Virus record (IMG/VR): IMGVR_UViG_3300021964_009390
Span: 158,462-222,461 of that record
DNA from: a virus
Direction: 5' to 3' (one strand)
Length of the DNA stretch: 64,000 bases
The notes under the pieces are model-generated. The model ran no database searches, had not been told where the DNA came from, and saw nothing but the letters and a program-made list of their open reading frames with translations. Positions 1 through 7,094 of the stretch are shown piece by piece. Positions within the stretch are counted from its first letter, which is position 1. Each line of letters begins with the position of its first letter. The translations under genes and the position numbers were made by a program.

Positions 1-187
1 CTATCAAATCACCCTCGGTGAGTAACTGTTGGGTTTTAGATAAACGGTTTAGACGTGACGAATTCTTACCCCCAACAAAAGCACCACTATTAGGTACTCT
101 TTCAAAATTTAATTTAAAATAATCGGAAAGATACTTAGCAACTTCACGTTCACCTCGATTACCTTTTCCTTTACTTTTACTGGGCAT
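1..187 (-). CDS. Partial Holliday-junction-resolvase-like nuclease (N-terminal part)
   Basis: Minus-strand gene starting with ATG at 187 and running off the left edge. The visible 62 residues begin MPSKSKGKGNRGEREVAKYL and continue with a VPNSGAF segment and a GDLI segment at the edge. A GxRxERE helix followed by an RVP.SG strand and a GD(L/I) aspartate is the early part of the Hjc/PD-(D/E)xK nuclease core, so the Glu of GERE and the Asp of GDLI would be catalytic. A late promoter sits five bases upstream, which would fit a late resolvase role comparable to T4 gp49, though the fold differs. The rest of the active site lies outside the window, so the family call is provisional. Confidence 0.5.
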   Translation of the reverse strand, partial: MPSKSKGKGNRGEREVAKYLSDYFKLNFERVPNSGAFVGGKNSSRLNRLSKTQQLLTEGDLI

Positions 188-192
188 TCATT

Positions 193-200
193 TATTTACA
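193..200 (-). promoter_or_regulatory. Late promoter for the gene starting at 187
   Basis: TGTAAATA on the minus strand, ending five bases before the ATG at 187. It overlaps the stop codon region of the upstream minus-strand gene. It matches the T4 late octamer TATAAATA at seven of eight positions. Confidence 0.6.
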
Positions 201-420
201 GTACATTTTTAAGATTTCTACGCAATATGGTCAATTGCTCCCTTTTAACCTTACGTTTACTACGTTTTTTACGCTTAGTTACAGGTTTAAAACCAATAAA
301 AGTAGGTATTCTCGCATCACCATCAGCATAACCACCACCAACATCACCAAATACACCCCCTGCACCGGCTACATTATCTTCATTGATAGTTTTAACGAAA
401 TAACTTTTAAATAGATTCAT
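196..420 (-). CDS. Small late protein with basic C-terminus, unknown function
   Basis: A 74-residue protein with no recognised family. The N-terminus (MNLFKSYFVKTINEDN) is an amphipathic aromatic stretch followed by acidic residues. It is followed by a glycine-rich segment (AGAGGVFGDVGGG) and a strongly basic tail rich in Lys/Arg (KRKKRSKRKVKR). The N-terminus resembles the capsid-targeting peptides of T4 internal head proteins, and the basic tail would suit DNA binding. The gene is therefore a candidate packaged or head-core protein; that is inference. A late promoter lies 31 bases upstream, and it diverges from uvsY. Confidence 0.6.
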   Translation of the reverse strand: MNLFKSYFVKTINEDNVAGAGGVFGDVGGGYADGDARIPTFIGFKPVTKRKKRSKRKVKREQLTILRRNLKNVL

Positions 421-448
421 GGATTATGTGTGTAAAGTATACTATAAT
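420..448 (+). promoter_or_regulatory. Sigma70-like promoter for uvsY
   Basis: TATACTATAAT at 438-448 contains a perfect TATAAT at 443-448. The -35 position (420-425, TGGATT) is weak. The start codon at 457 is eight bases past the -10 box, so the leader would be about two bases. The same TATACTATAAT string recurs before queC and gp32. Confidence 0.65.
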
Positions 449-451
449 AAG

Positions 452-459
452 TATTTATG
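452..459 (-). promoter_or_regulatory. Late promoter for the gene starting at 420
   Basis: CATAAATA on the minus strand, 31 bases upstream of the ATG at 420. It overlaps the uvsY start region on the other strand, so the two divergent units share about 40 bases. The longer leader makes this less certain than other late sites. Confidence 0.45.
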
Positions 460-852
460 GATGTAATAGAGCAATATATACTAGAACTTGAAAAAGATGT
501 TAAGTTGGACCAGTTCAACATACGGGATTGCCAAATGAAACTACCGGCATACAAGCATAAATGGGTAGGTCGTCTGATGAGACACAAGCACGAAGTAGTA
601 AAACTAAACCAAAAGAAACAATCTCTTAAAAAAACAGTCGTGAACAAGATACAAAGCGCTAGTACATACAAGGTATCAAAACCAGCTGCAGAAAAAGCGG
701 CTAGTACACATGATAGTATAGTGGATATAACCAATAAGATAGATGAACTCAACGTAATCATTGAATTTTTAGAAAAATCCGAGCGGATACTGAGCAGCAT
801 GACGTTTGATATAAAAAACCTTGTAGAAATCATGAAACTAGAAACAACATGA
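457..852 (+). CDS. uvsY: UvsY-like recombination mediator
   Basis: A 131-residue protein close to the length of T4 UvsY (137). The N-terminal pattern (LELEKDVKLDQFNIRDCQMKL, then KW and a Lys-rich helix with QKK) follows T4 UvsY, and the protein is helical and basic throughout. UvsY loads the UvsX recombinase onto gp32-covered single-stranded DNA. Its stop overlaps the uvsW start (ATGA at 849-852), the same uvsY-uvsW neighbourhood as in T4. It is transcribed from a sigma70-like promoter that would leave almost no leader. No Shine-Dalgarno is seen. The call rests on motif similarity and synteny. Confidence 0.8.
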   Translation: MDVIEQYILELEKDVKLDQFNIRDCQMKLPAYKHKWVGRLMRHKHEVVKLNQKKQSLKKTVVNKIQSASTYKVSKPAAEKAASTHDSIVDITNKIDELNVIIEFLEKSERILSSMTFDIKNLVEIMKLETT

Positions 853-2309
853 ACAAGTTGGTACAGCTGAGTTGGGATAATACTAAAAATGTTGCTATTA
901 TCAAGTGTGATCCAGATCTATTTGGTCACATCAGAGAACAATTCAGTATACCGAACAAGCAATACAGATTTCAGCGTCGTTTCTCCCGATACACCCCTAA
1001 GAGGTTGTATGCTATCACACCAACTGGTCGCTTTTTACCTGGAATATTTTATGAAATAAAGAAATTTATAAATGATACATACAACAACATATCATTTGGT
1101 TATAGTAATGTGTTTTTAAACAACATAAAACCCCGATATTTTATAGATGATCTAGCCAGTTTACGATTAGATTTAAGAGACTATCAACAAAATATAGTAA
1201 AAAAATGCCTGCAAATAGGTAGAGGTGTAGTAGTACTAGCCACTGCCGGTGGTAAAACCCTCACAACAGCATGCTTGGTAGAGTCTATATATAAAAAATG
1301 TGAAAAAACTAACGATTTTAAATGTTTAGTGATAGTACCCACTCTAAATCTAGTACATCAAACACATTCAGATTTTGAAGACTACAATGTATCATTCACA
1401 ACATGTAAATGGACCGGTGATGAACCGTTAGACCCGACATCCAATGTGATTGTAGCCAATGTAGGTATCTTACAAAGCTCAAAAACAGATATTGACTGGA
1501 TAAAATACATAGATCTATTAGTCGTTGATGAAGTACACATGCTAAGAAAAGGTAATAAAATAAACAAACTTGTGTCAAGTATCATAACCCCTAACAAATA
1601 CGGTCTGACTGGTACTTTACCAGAATGTAAGTTAGATCAATGGAATATATACGGCTTGATAGGACCTAAATTATACGAGAAATCGAGCAAAGATTTGAGA
1701 GATCAAGAATTTATAGGTAATGTACAGGCACAAGTACTCAAATTATCTTACAACCAATCACCGGAGCATTGCACCAACCCTAATGATAGATACAGAAAAG
1801 AAGTAGAATTTTTAACAAAAAATACATACAGAAATAAACTAATTGCACGACTATGTAAGAATTTTAAAAACAATTGTTTAATAATGGTAGATTATATAGA
1901 ACATGGTCAGTTAATCCATGACAACATAATAGAACAAAACCCAGACAAACAAGTATATTATATAAAAGGAGATGTAGAGATTGAAGAGCGAGAGAAGATA
2001 AGACAGTTGATGGAACAACATGATGATATAGCTATTGTAGCAATATCAAAAATATTCTCCACTGGAATCAATATTAAAAATTTACACTATATTGTTTTTG
2101 CTGGTGGTGGTAAAGCTAAAATAAAAATAATACAAAGTATAGGAAGAGGTTTAAGATTGCATAATGGTAAGAAAGATCTTATAATAGTAGATATTATGGA
2201 CCAACTAACATATGGGATCAAACATGGGCAAAAAAGACTCACTTTATATGACGATGAAAAAATCAAATACAACATCAAAACCGTTGAAGAAACGAAAACG
2301 AGCGAGTAG
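849..2309 (+). CDS. uvsW: UvsW-like SF2 DNA/RNA helicase
   Basis: A 486-residue superfamily 2 helicase. Walker A is ATAGGKTL at residues 131-138 and the Walker B box is DEVH at 227-230. The TGTLP motif III and a C-terminal IQSIGRGLR motif VI are also present. T4 UvsW (587 residues) unwinds branched DNA and R-loops, drives branch migration and shuts down origin-dependent initiation late in infection. An N-terminal region of about 100 residues precedes the helicase core, as in UvsW. The start overlaps the uvsY stop by four bases. The C-terminus overlaps the gp55 gene. The protein is about 100 residues shorter than T4 UvsW. Confidence 0.93.
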   Translation: MNKLVQLSWDNTKNVAIIKCDPDLFGHIREQFSIPNKQYRFQRRFSRYTPKRLYAITPTGRFLPGIFYEIKKFINDTYNNISFGYSNVFLNNIKPRYFIDDLASLRLDLRDYQQNIVKKCLQIGRGVVVLATAGGKTLTTACLVESIYKKCEKTNDFKCLVIVPTLNLVHQTHSDFEDYNVSFTTCKWTGDEPLDPTSNVIVANVGILQSSKTDIDWIKYIDLLVVDEVHMLRKGNKINKLVSSIITPNKYGLTGTLPECKLDQWNIYGLIGPKLYEKSSKDLRDQEFIGNVQAQVLKLSYNQSPEHCTNPNDRYRKEVEFLTKNTYRNKLIARLCKNFKNNCLIMVDYIEHGQLIHDNIIEQNPDKQVYYIKGDVEIEEREKIRQLMEQHDDIAIVAISKIFSTGINIKNLHYIVFAGGGKAKIKIIQSIGRGLRLHNGKKDLIIVDIMDQLTYGIKHGQKRLTLYDDEKIKYNIKTVEETKTSE

Positions 2310-2727
2310 AAAAGACACAAACACTTACGTAAACCAGAAAGAGTTTATGGAAGCCCTCCGTGTGTATTACGATACTGATGAAATTAGCACCGAACTCGCT
2401 ACATACGTTAAGAAAATTGCTGAAGGGCTATCATATGCACCAAATTTTATAAATTATACTTATAAAGACGAGATGGTTGGTGACGCTATACTCAAAATGA
2501 TGCAGGCACTAGAGTATAAAAAATTTGACTTAGAGAACAGAGACAATCCTTTTGGTTATTTTACAACAATCGCGTTTCATGCTTTTATTAATCGAATTAA
2601 AAAAGAAAAAAAGCAACGCGAAACAATTAATGATTACCAGGAACAAGTGTATCAAGAGTTGATGAATGACGGTTCATCAGCGACAGGTGCGCATGTATAC
2701 ATAGCTGATAGTACAGACGACGAATAA
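2254..2727 (+). CDS. 55: gp55-like late sigma factor
   Basis: Related to T4 gp55, the small sigma-family protein that directs host RNA polymerase to TATAAATA late promoters. Matching features are YVNQKEFMEAL near the N-terminus, then IAEGLSYAPNF, YKDEMVGDAI, NPFGYFTTIAFHAFINRIKKEKK, which cover the sigma region 2-like core, and a short acidic tail. I chose the ATG at 2254 (157 residues), because T4 gp55 has only a short leader before YVN. ATGs at 2212, 2224 and 2248 would extend the overlap with uvsW. The 26 late octamers in this window fit the presence of this factor. No SD is visible. Confidence 0.88.
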   Translation: MKKSNTTSKPLKKRKRASRKDTNTYVNQKEFMEALRVYYDTDEISTELATYVKKIAEGLSYAPNFINYTYKDEMVGDAILKMMQALEYKKFDLENRDNPFGYFTTIAFHAFINRIKKEKKQRETINDYQEQVYQELMNDGSSATGAHVYIADSTDDE

Positions 2728-2740
2728 TCTTGATTGTATA

Positions 2741-3805
2741 TTGATGAATTTAAACAACTTTCAGTTTAAACATCATGAAGTATGTTGTATATCTGATATC
2801 CATATTGGAGTGCATCAGAATAGTCAGATGTGGTTGGATATATGTGATGAATGGGGAGATTGGTTACTAGATGAACTGAAATCTAAAAATATAAAAGATA
2901 TAATCATATGTGGTGATTTATTTCACTATAGAGATGAGATTGCTGTAAACACCATACACCACGTGACGGACTTTTTACATAAGTTTAATGAATTTAATAT
3001 AATAATGTTGGTGGGTAACCATGATGCATACTACAAGGATCGTTCAGATGTTAACAGTATGAGTATATTGTCCGGGTGGAACAATATATGTGTGGTTGAT
3101 AAGGATATATATGTACATGAGCATGGTTCTAACCGTCTGGCTTTTGCCCCATGGGGCGTTACCGCGGATCAAATTCCGAACTGTGATATATTGTTCGGTC
3201 ATTTTGAAATTGAGAACTTTAACTTGTCTCAACACTTTGTATGTAAGCATGGTATAAAATCGAAAAGTCTTCTGGATAAAACAGATCTAGTGATAACCGG
3301 ACATTTTCATACCAGAGAACAACGAGAGTATAGGAATGGGCAAATTGTATATCTAGGTAATCCGTATCAAATGGATTTTGGTGATTCTGGACAGACTAAA
3401 GGTTACTATATACTAGATATTAATAATAAAAAGTACAATTTCTGTGAAAATAAAATATCCCCTACACATGAAAAAATAACATTAAGCGGTCTAGTAGAGC
3501 ATGGAGATATTGACAATCATATTATAAATAAAATATCAAACAACATAGTACGTTTTGTTGTAGATAAGAACATATCACCTGATGAGATAGAACAGCTGTT
3601 AAGAATTTTAAGTTCATACAAGCCATTGATTCTCACTACAGATTACAACATAAATTTTGATAGATTTGGTTTATCTGACGAAGATACCGATTTAAGCGGA
3701 GTTAGCATAGAATCTGCAATAGATGAATTTGTAAATTTATTAGATATAAACAATAAAGAAAAAATAATACAATATACAACAAATTTATACAATCGTTGTA
3801 AATGA
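2741..3805 (+). CDS. 47: gp47 recombination nuclease subunit (Mre11/SbcD-like)
   Basis: A 354-residue calcineurin-type phosphoesterase, close to T4 gp47 (339). The metal-binding motifs are in order: SDIHIG near residue 20, CGDLFHYRDE near 67, VGNHDAY near 93, then GHFE and TGHFHTRE. With gp46 it forms the Mre11-Rad50-type complex that resects DNA ends for recombination-dependent replication. It lies 13 bases after the gp55 gene and 17 bases before gp46, in the usual 47-46 order. No SD is visible before the ATG. Confidence 0.93.
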   Translation: MMNLNNFQFKHHEVCCISDIHIGVHQNSQMWLDICDEWGDWLLDELKSKNIKDIIICGDLFHYRDEIAVNTIHHVTDFLHKFNEFNIIMLVGNHDAYYKDRSDVNSMSILSGWNNICVVDKDIYVHEHGSNRLAFAPWGVTADQIPNCDILFGHFEIENFNLSQHFVCKHGIKSKSLLDKTDLVITGHFHTREQREYRNGQIVYLGNPYQMDFGDSGQTKGYYILDINNKKYNFCENKISPTHEKITLSGLVEHGDIDNHIINKISNNIVRFVVDKNISPDEIEQLLRILSSYKPLILTTDYNINFDRFGLSDEDTDLSGVSIESAIDEFVNLLDINNKEKIIQYTTNLYNRCK

Positions 3806-3822
3806 ACTAGATAATATTTGAT

Positions 3823-5661
3823 ATGAAACATATACAGTTTAGAAAATTATCAATCAAAAATTTTTTATCGGTCGGAGATACACCAGTAGAAATAGACTTC
3901 CGGCCAGGTCTGCATATCATAACAGGTATAAATAAAGACAAGGTTGACCGCCGCAATGGTGTGGGTAAAAGTACTATCGCCGATGCTTTATATTTTGCAC
4001 TGTATGGTAGTACATTGAGGGAGTTAAAAAAAGAGTTTATATGTAATAATATATCCCCTGGTAGATGTGAAGTATCGTTGTCAATAGAGATACAAGACAA
4101 GCAAAAAAGTACAGAATATAGAATAACTAGACTATTAAATCCAACCAAGTGTTATATCTACAAGGATGGCGAAGACTGTACTCGAGACACAATATTACAT
4201 ACAACAGACTTTATCAACAACCTCATAAACACTTCTGAGGATGTGTTTCAAAACTGTATATTAATGACAGTAAACAACACAATACCTTTCATGGCAAAGA
4301 AACGCATAGATAAGCGAAAATTTATAGAAGGTATATTAAATTTAGAAGTTTTTAGCGGTATGATAACCATGTTGAGAAATGAATATAACGAAAAGCGCCG
4401 TGAATTAGAAACTGAATGTACCGTGTTTGATGAAGTTCAAAACTCTCTTAAAAATTATAATGAACAAAAAAACTTACATGACAATAGCAAGTATGAAAAA
4501 CTTAAAAAGTATAAGACAAGACAACAGGACAACATAGCAGAGTTACGAGATATAGAAAGTAAAATTAAAAATACAAAACTGCTAGACTCGACAGAATATA
4601 TAACTAAATCAGACATTCTAGAAAAAAGGCTAGCGGCATGCAAGAGTAAGACATCTAAAATAAACACTGAAATTATAGAGAAAAAAACAAACATCAATAT
4701 ATCATTAAAACAGCTAGAAACTCTGTCTGGTGTGAAATCAGAACCAATATGTCCTACATGCTTGAGAAAAATAGATCATGACGACATAACACATATTGAA
4801 CAAGAAAAAATAAATATAAAACAAAACATAAAAACATATAAACAAGCGGTAGATGATAGTACATGTGAGTATAATGATTTAATAAACGTAAAAACTGAAC
4901 TTGAAGACCGGATAGACAAAAATAACGATTCCATATCACAAGCTAAACTAGTCGAACAACAACTAGAGAGTTACAACACTCGTAAAGAACAACTGAACAA
5001 CTGGCAGACTGAGTTGAAACAAGACATACAAGAATTGAACAACCAATCCAATCAATTCGATACTTTAATAAAAGATACCGAGTCTAGAATAACTTCAATT
5101 AAAGATAACATTAATAATATAAAAGAAAATATAAAAGATTTAGATGTTGTGAAGTTTGTTGTATCGGAGGAAGGGGTAAAATCATACATTGTAAAAAAGA
5201 TATTGCAGTTGTTGAACAATAAACTATCATATTACTTGAAAAAAATGGATAGTAATTGTGTTTTATTTTTCAATGAGTATTTTGAAGAACAAATCGTAGA
5301 TGACAAAGGCAAAATATGTAGCTACTTCAATTTTAGTGGAGCTGAACGAAAAAATATAGATCTCGCATGCTTATTCACATTTATGGATATACGGAGACTG
5401 CAAGGAGATGTAGCATTCAACGTGAGTGTATATGACGAACTGTTTGATAGTAGCTTGGACGAGAAGGGTGTTGACCTTGTCATACAAATATTAAAAGAGA
5501 GACTAGAAAAATATAATGAATGTATGTATGTAATATCTCATCGAAAGGAAAGTGTTAATTTCACCACACAAGCCGAAATAAGAGATGGTGATATAATTTT
5601 CCTCAAAAAAGAGAACGGTATAACCACGAGGGTACCATTCACAAGAGACAAGTCTAACTAA
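3823..5661 (+). CDS. 46: gp46 recombination nuclease subunit (Rad50/SbcC-like ATPase)
   Basis: A 612-residue SMC/Rad50-type ATPase. Walker A NGVGKST is at residues 45-51. Long coiled coils flank a zinc hook EPICPTC near residue 310, with the CxxC pair intact. The signature FSGAERKNIDLA and Walker B VYDELFDS are in the C-terminal lobe. It is the partner of gp47 in end resection. T4 gp46 is 560 residues. A GATAAT sequence at 3810-3815 lies seven bases before the ATG but lacks a convincing -35 box, so the gene is probably co-transcribed with gp47. Confidence 0.94.
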   Translation: MKHIQFRKLSIKNFLSVGDTPVEIDFRPGLHIITGINKDKVDRRNGVGKSTIADALYFALYGSTLRELKKEFICNNISPGRCEVSLSIEIQDKQKSTEYRITRLLNPTKCYIYKDGEDCTRDTILHTTDFINNLINTSEDVFQNCILMTVNNTIPFMAKKRIDKRKFIEGILNLEVFSGMITMLRNEYNEKRRELETECTVFDEVQNSLKNYNEQKNLHDNSKYEKLKKYKTRQQDNIAELRDIESKIKNTKLLDSTEYITKSDILEKRLAACKSKTSKINTEIIEKKTNINISLKQLETLSGVKSEPICPTCLRKIDHDDITHIEQEKINIKQNIKTYKQAVDDSTCEYNDLINVKTELEDRIDKNNDSISQAKLVEQQLESYNTRKEQLNNWQTELKQDIQELNNQSNQFDTLIKDTESRITSIKDNINNIKENIKDLDVVKFVVSEEGVKSYIVKKILQLLNNKLSYYLKKMDSNCVLFFNEYFEEQIVDDKGKICSYFNFSGAERKNIDLACLFTFMDIRRLQGDVAFNVSVYDELFDSSLDEKGVDLVIQILKERLEKYNECMYVISHRKESVNFTTQAEIRDGDIIFLKKENGITTRVPFTRDKSN

Positions 5662-5662
5662 A

Positions 5663-6808
5663 ATGTTTGTAAATCCATTAAACCCTACCGGAAACACTTC
5701 ATTTCAGTTCAACAAACCGGCACCTACCACACCACCAACTTCAAAATTACCGGAAAATACACTGCCTAGATTTTTAAATTTCGTTGCTGATTACACCGGA
5801 TGTGGCCATTGGAGAATGTTGTGGCCGGAACAAATACTGAACAGTTACAGAATGTGTGTGATGCAAAGCTCTACCATGATGGTGACAGATCCCAAGCATT
5901 TTTCTGGTGTGAGAACTGTTAGAGTACAGAGACAAGCGAGCCCTACACAGGAAAAATACTTAAATTATTTGAAAAATAATCTCGGTATCCGATTGGTATA
6001 TGATATTGATGATGTATGTTTTGGAGAGGATATTCCACATTATAATCCGTTCCGGACTGCTTTTACAGACCCGGTCATAATTGACGGTATCAAACGTATG
6101 ATGGAACTTTGCGATGAGATGACAGTTACAACTCCAGCTCTTAAAAAATATTATCAAGACAATACAAATCAAAAAAACATAACAGTTATACCAAATTACC
6201 CACCAAGATTCTGGATAGGTAACATGTATAATACCAAGCAAAGAAGTAAAATTTATGACAAGCATGCGAAAAAACCTAGGATACTTTACGCCGGGAGTAG
6301 TTCACATTTTGATATAAAAAATAATAATCAACACATCGATGATTTGTCACATGTGAATAGTTATATAATAAAAACACTCAACAAATATCAATGGGTGTTT
6401 GTAGGAGGGATCCCATACCAATTGAAATCATACGTGAACAGTGGTAAGATTGAGTATCATAAATGGAACCATTTGTATGATTACCCATATGAAATATCTA
6501 AATTAGAAATAACTGCATCGATTGTACCTCTACAAGACAACCAATTCAATCGCGGTAAAAGTGATATAAAATTTTTAGAATGTGCAGCTTTGGGTATCCC
6601 GACTGTGTGTCAAGACATAGGAGTTTACAATAAATGTAAACATTTATTCAAGACAGTAGACTGTTTAGATGAACAGCTCAACACATTACTATCTACAAAG
6701 AAACATTACATGTCAACATGTGATAGAAATCACGCGCATGTGTGTAGTATGTGGTTAGAAAACGAAAACAATAGAAACAAATATTTAAAAATATATCAGG
6801 TTGATTAA
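5663..6808 (+). CDS. GT-B glycosyltransferase (GT4/group 1-like)
   Basis: A 381-residue protein with group 1 glycosyltransferase features. These are YDIDDVCFG near residue 116, TVTTPALKKYY, VIPNYPPRFW, ILYAGSSSHFD opening the C-terminal Rossmann lobe, and SDIKFLECAALGIPTVCQDIG near residue 305, the E-x7-type nucleotide-sugar site. The N-terminal 35 residues are Pro/Thr-rich and probably unstructured. The gene sits one base after gp46 in the recombination operon, so it is expressed early or middle. The acceptor is unknown: modified DNA bases, virion protein or host glycan are all possible. T4 glucosylates hydroxymethylcytosine, but no hydroxymethylase is visible here. Confidence 0.75.
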   Translation: MFVNPLNPTGNTSFQFNKPAPTTPPTSKLPENTLPRFLNFVADYTGCGHWRMLWPEQILNSYRMCVMQSSTMMVTDPKHFSGVRTVRVQRQASPTQEKYLNYLKNNLGIRLVYDIDDVCFGEDIPHYNPFRTAFTDPVIIDGIKRMMELCDEMTVTTPALKKYYQDNTNQKNITVIPNYPPRFWIGNMYNTKQRSKIYDKHAKKPRILYAGSSSHFDIKNNNQHIDDLSHVNSYIIKTLNKYQWVFVGGIPYQLKSYVNSGKIEYHKWNHLYDYPYEISKLEITASIVPLQDNQFNRGKSDIKFLECAALGIPTVCQDIGVYNKCKHLFKTVDCLDEQLNTLLSTKKHYMSTCDRNHAHVCSMWLENENNRNKYLKIYQVD

Positions 6809-6820
6809 CAGATGTGGTAA

Positions 6821-6828
6821 TATAAATA
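6821..6828 (+). promoter_or_regulatory. Late promoter for the gene at 6834
   Basis: A perfect TATAAATA ending five bases before the ATG at 6834, so the predicted +1 is the A of ATG. It lies just downstream of the 5663 gene within an otherwise early block. Confidence 0.8.
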
Positions 6829-6833
6829 GTAAC

Positions 6834-7052
6834 ATGCCAACAACTAAAAAAGCAAAAACTACAAAAACTTCAGCCCCAGACTACAAAATCGTACTTGAAG
6901 AAGTGTTAGATCTGAGCTCAGCTCTAGTTAGAGAGATTGACAACATTATGGAGTCACAATTACCACCGGCTCAAGTTGGTAAAGTTTTAGGTGATGTGGT
7001 TTCCGGATTTCAACAGAGACTAGAAGAATATAAAGTATCCGCGAAACTATAA
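6834..7052 (+). CDS. Small late protein, unknown function
   Basis: A 72-residue protein starting MPTTKKAKTTKTSAPDYKIV. It has a basic Lys/Thr N-terminus followed by a helical region (VLEEVLDLSSALVREIDNIM and FQQRLEEYKVSAKL). No family is recognised. I prefer the ATG at 6834 over the in-frame ATG at 6801, because a perfect late promoter ends five bases before it. Such a promoter makes this a late gene embedded between early recombination genes and the DNA polymerase gene, so a virion or head role is plausible but unproven. Confidence 0.7.
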   Translation: MPTTKKAKTTKTSAPDYKIVLEEVLDLSSALVREIDNIMESQLPPAQVGKVLGDVVSGFQQRLEEYKVSAKL

Positions 7053-7059
7053 ATTTATA

Positions 7060-7088
7060 TTGATATATTCACATATATACTCTATAAT
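7060..7088 (+). promoter_or_regulatory. Sigma70-like promoter for gp43
   Basis: TTGATA at 7060-7065, a 17-bp spacer and TATAAT at 7083-7088. The GTG start at 7095 is the seventh base after the -10 box, the expected +1. The mRNA would be leaderless with GTG as its first codon. Confidence 0.85.
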
Positions 7089-7094
7089 TAGAGT

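Noticed and set aside
417-833. 138-codon minus-strand frame opposite uvsY
   Set aside because: It is antisense to the recognisable uvsY gene, with Ser/Phe/Leu composition typical of antisense frames.
3810-3815. GATAAT seven bases before gp46
   Set aside because: The spacing to the ATG is right, but the -35 region is a poor match; not listed as a promoter.
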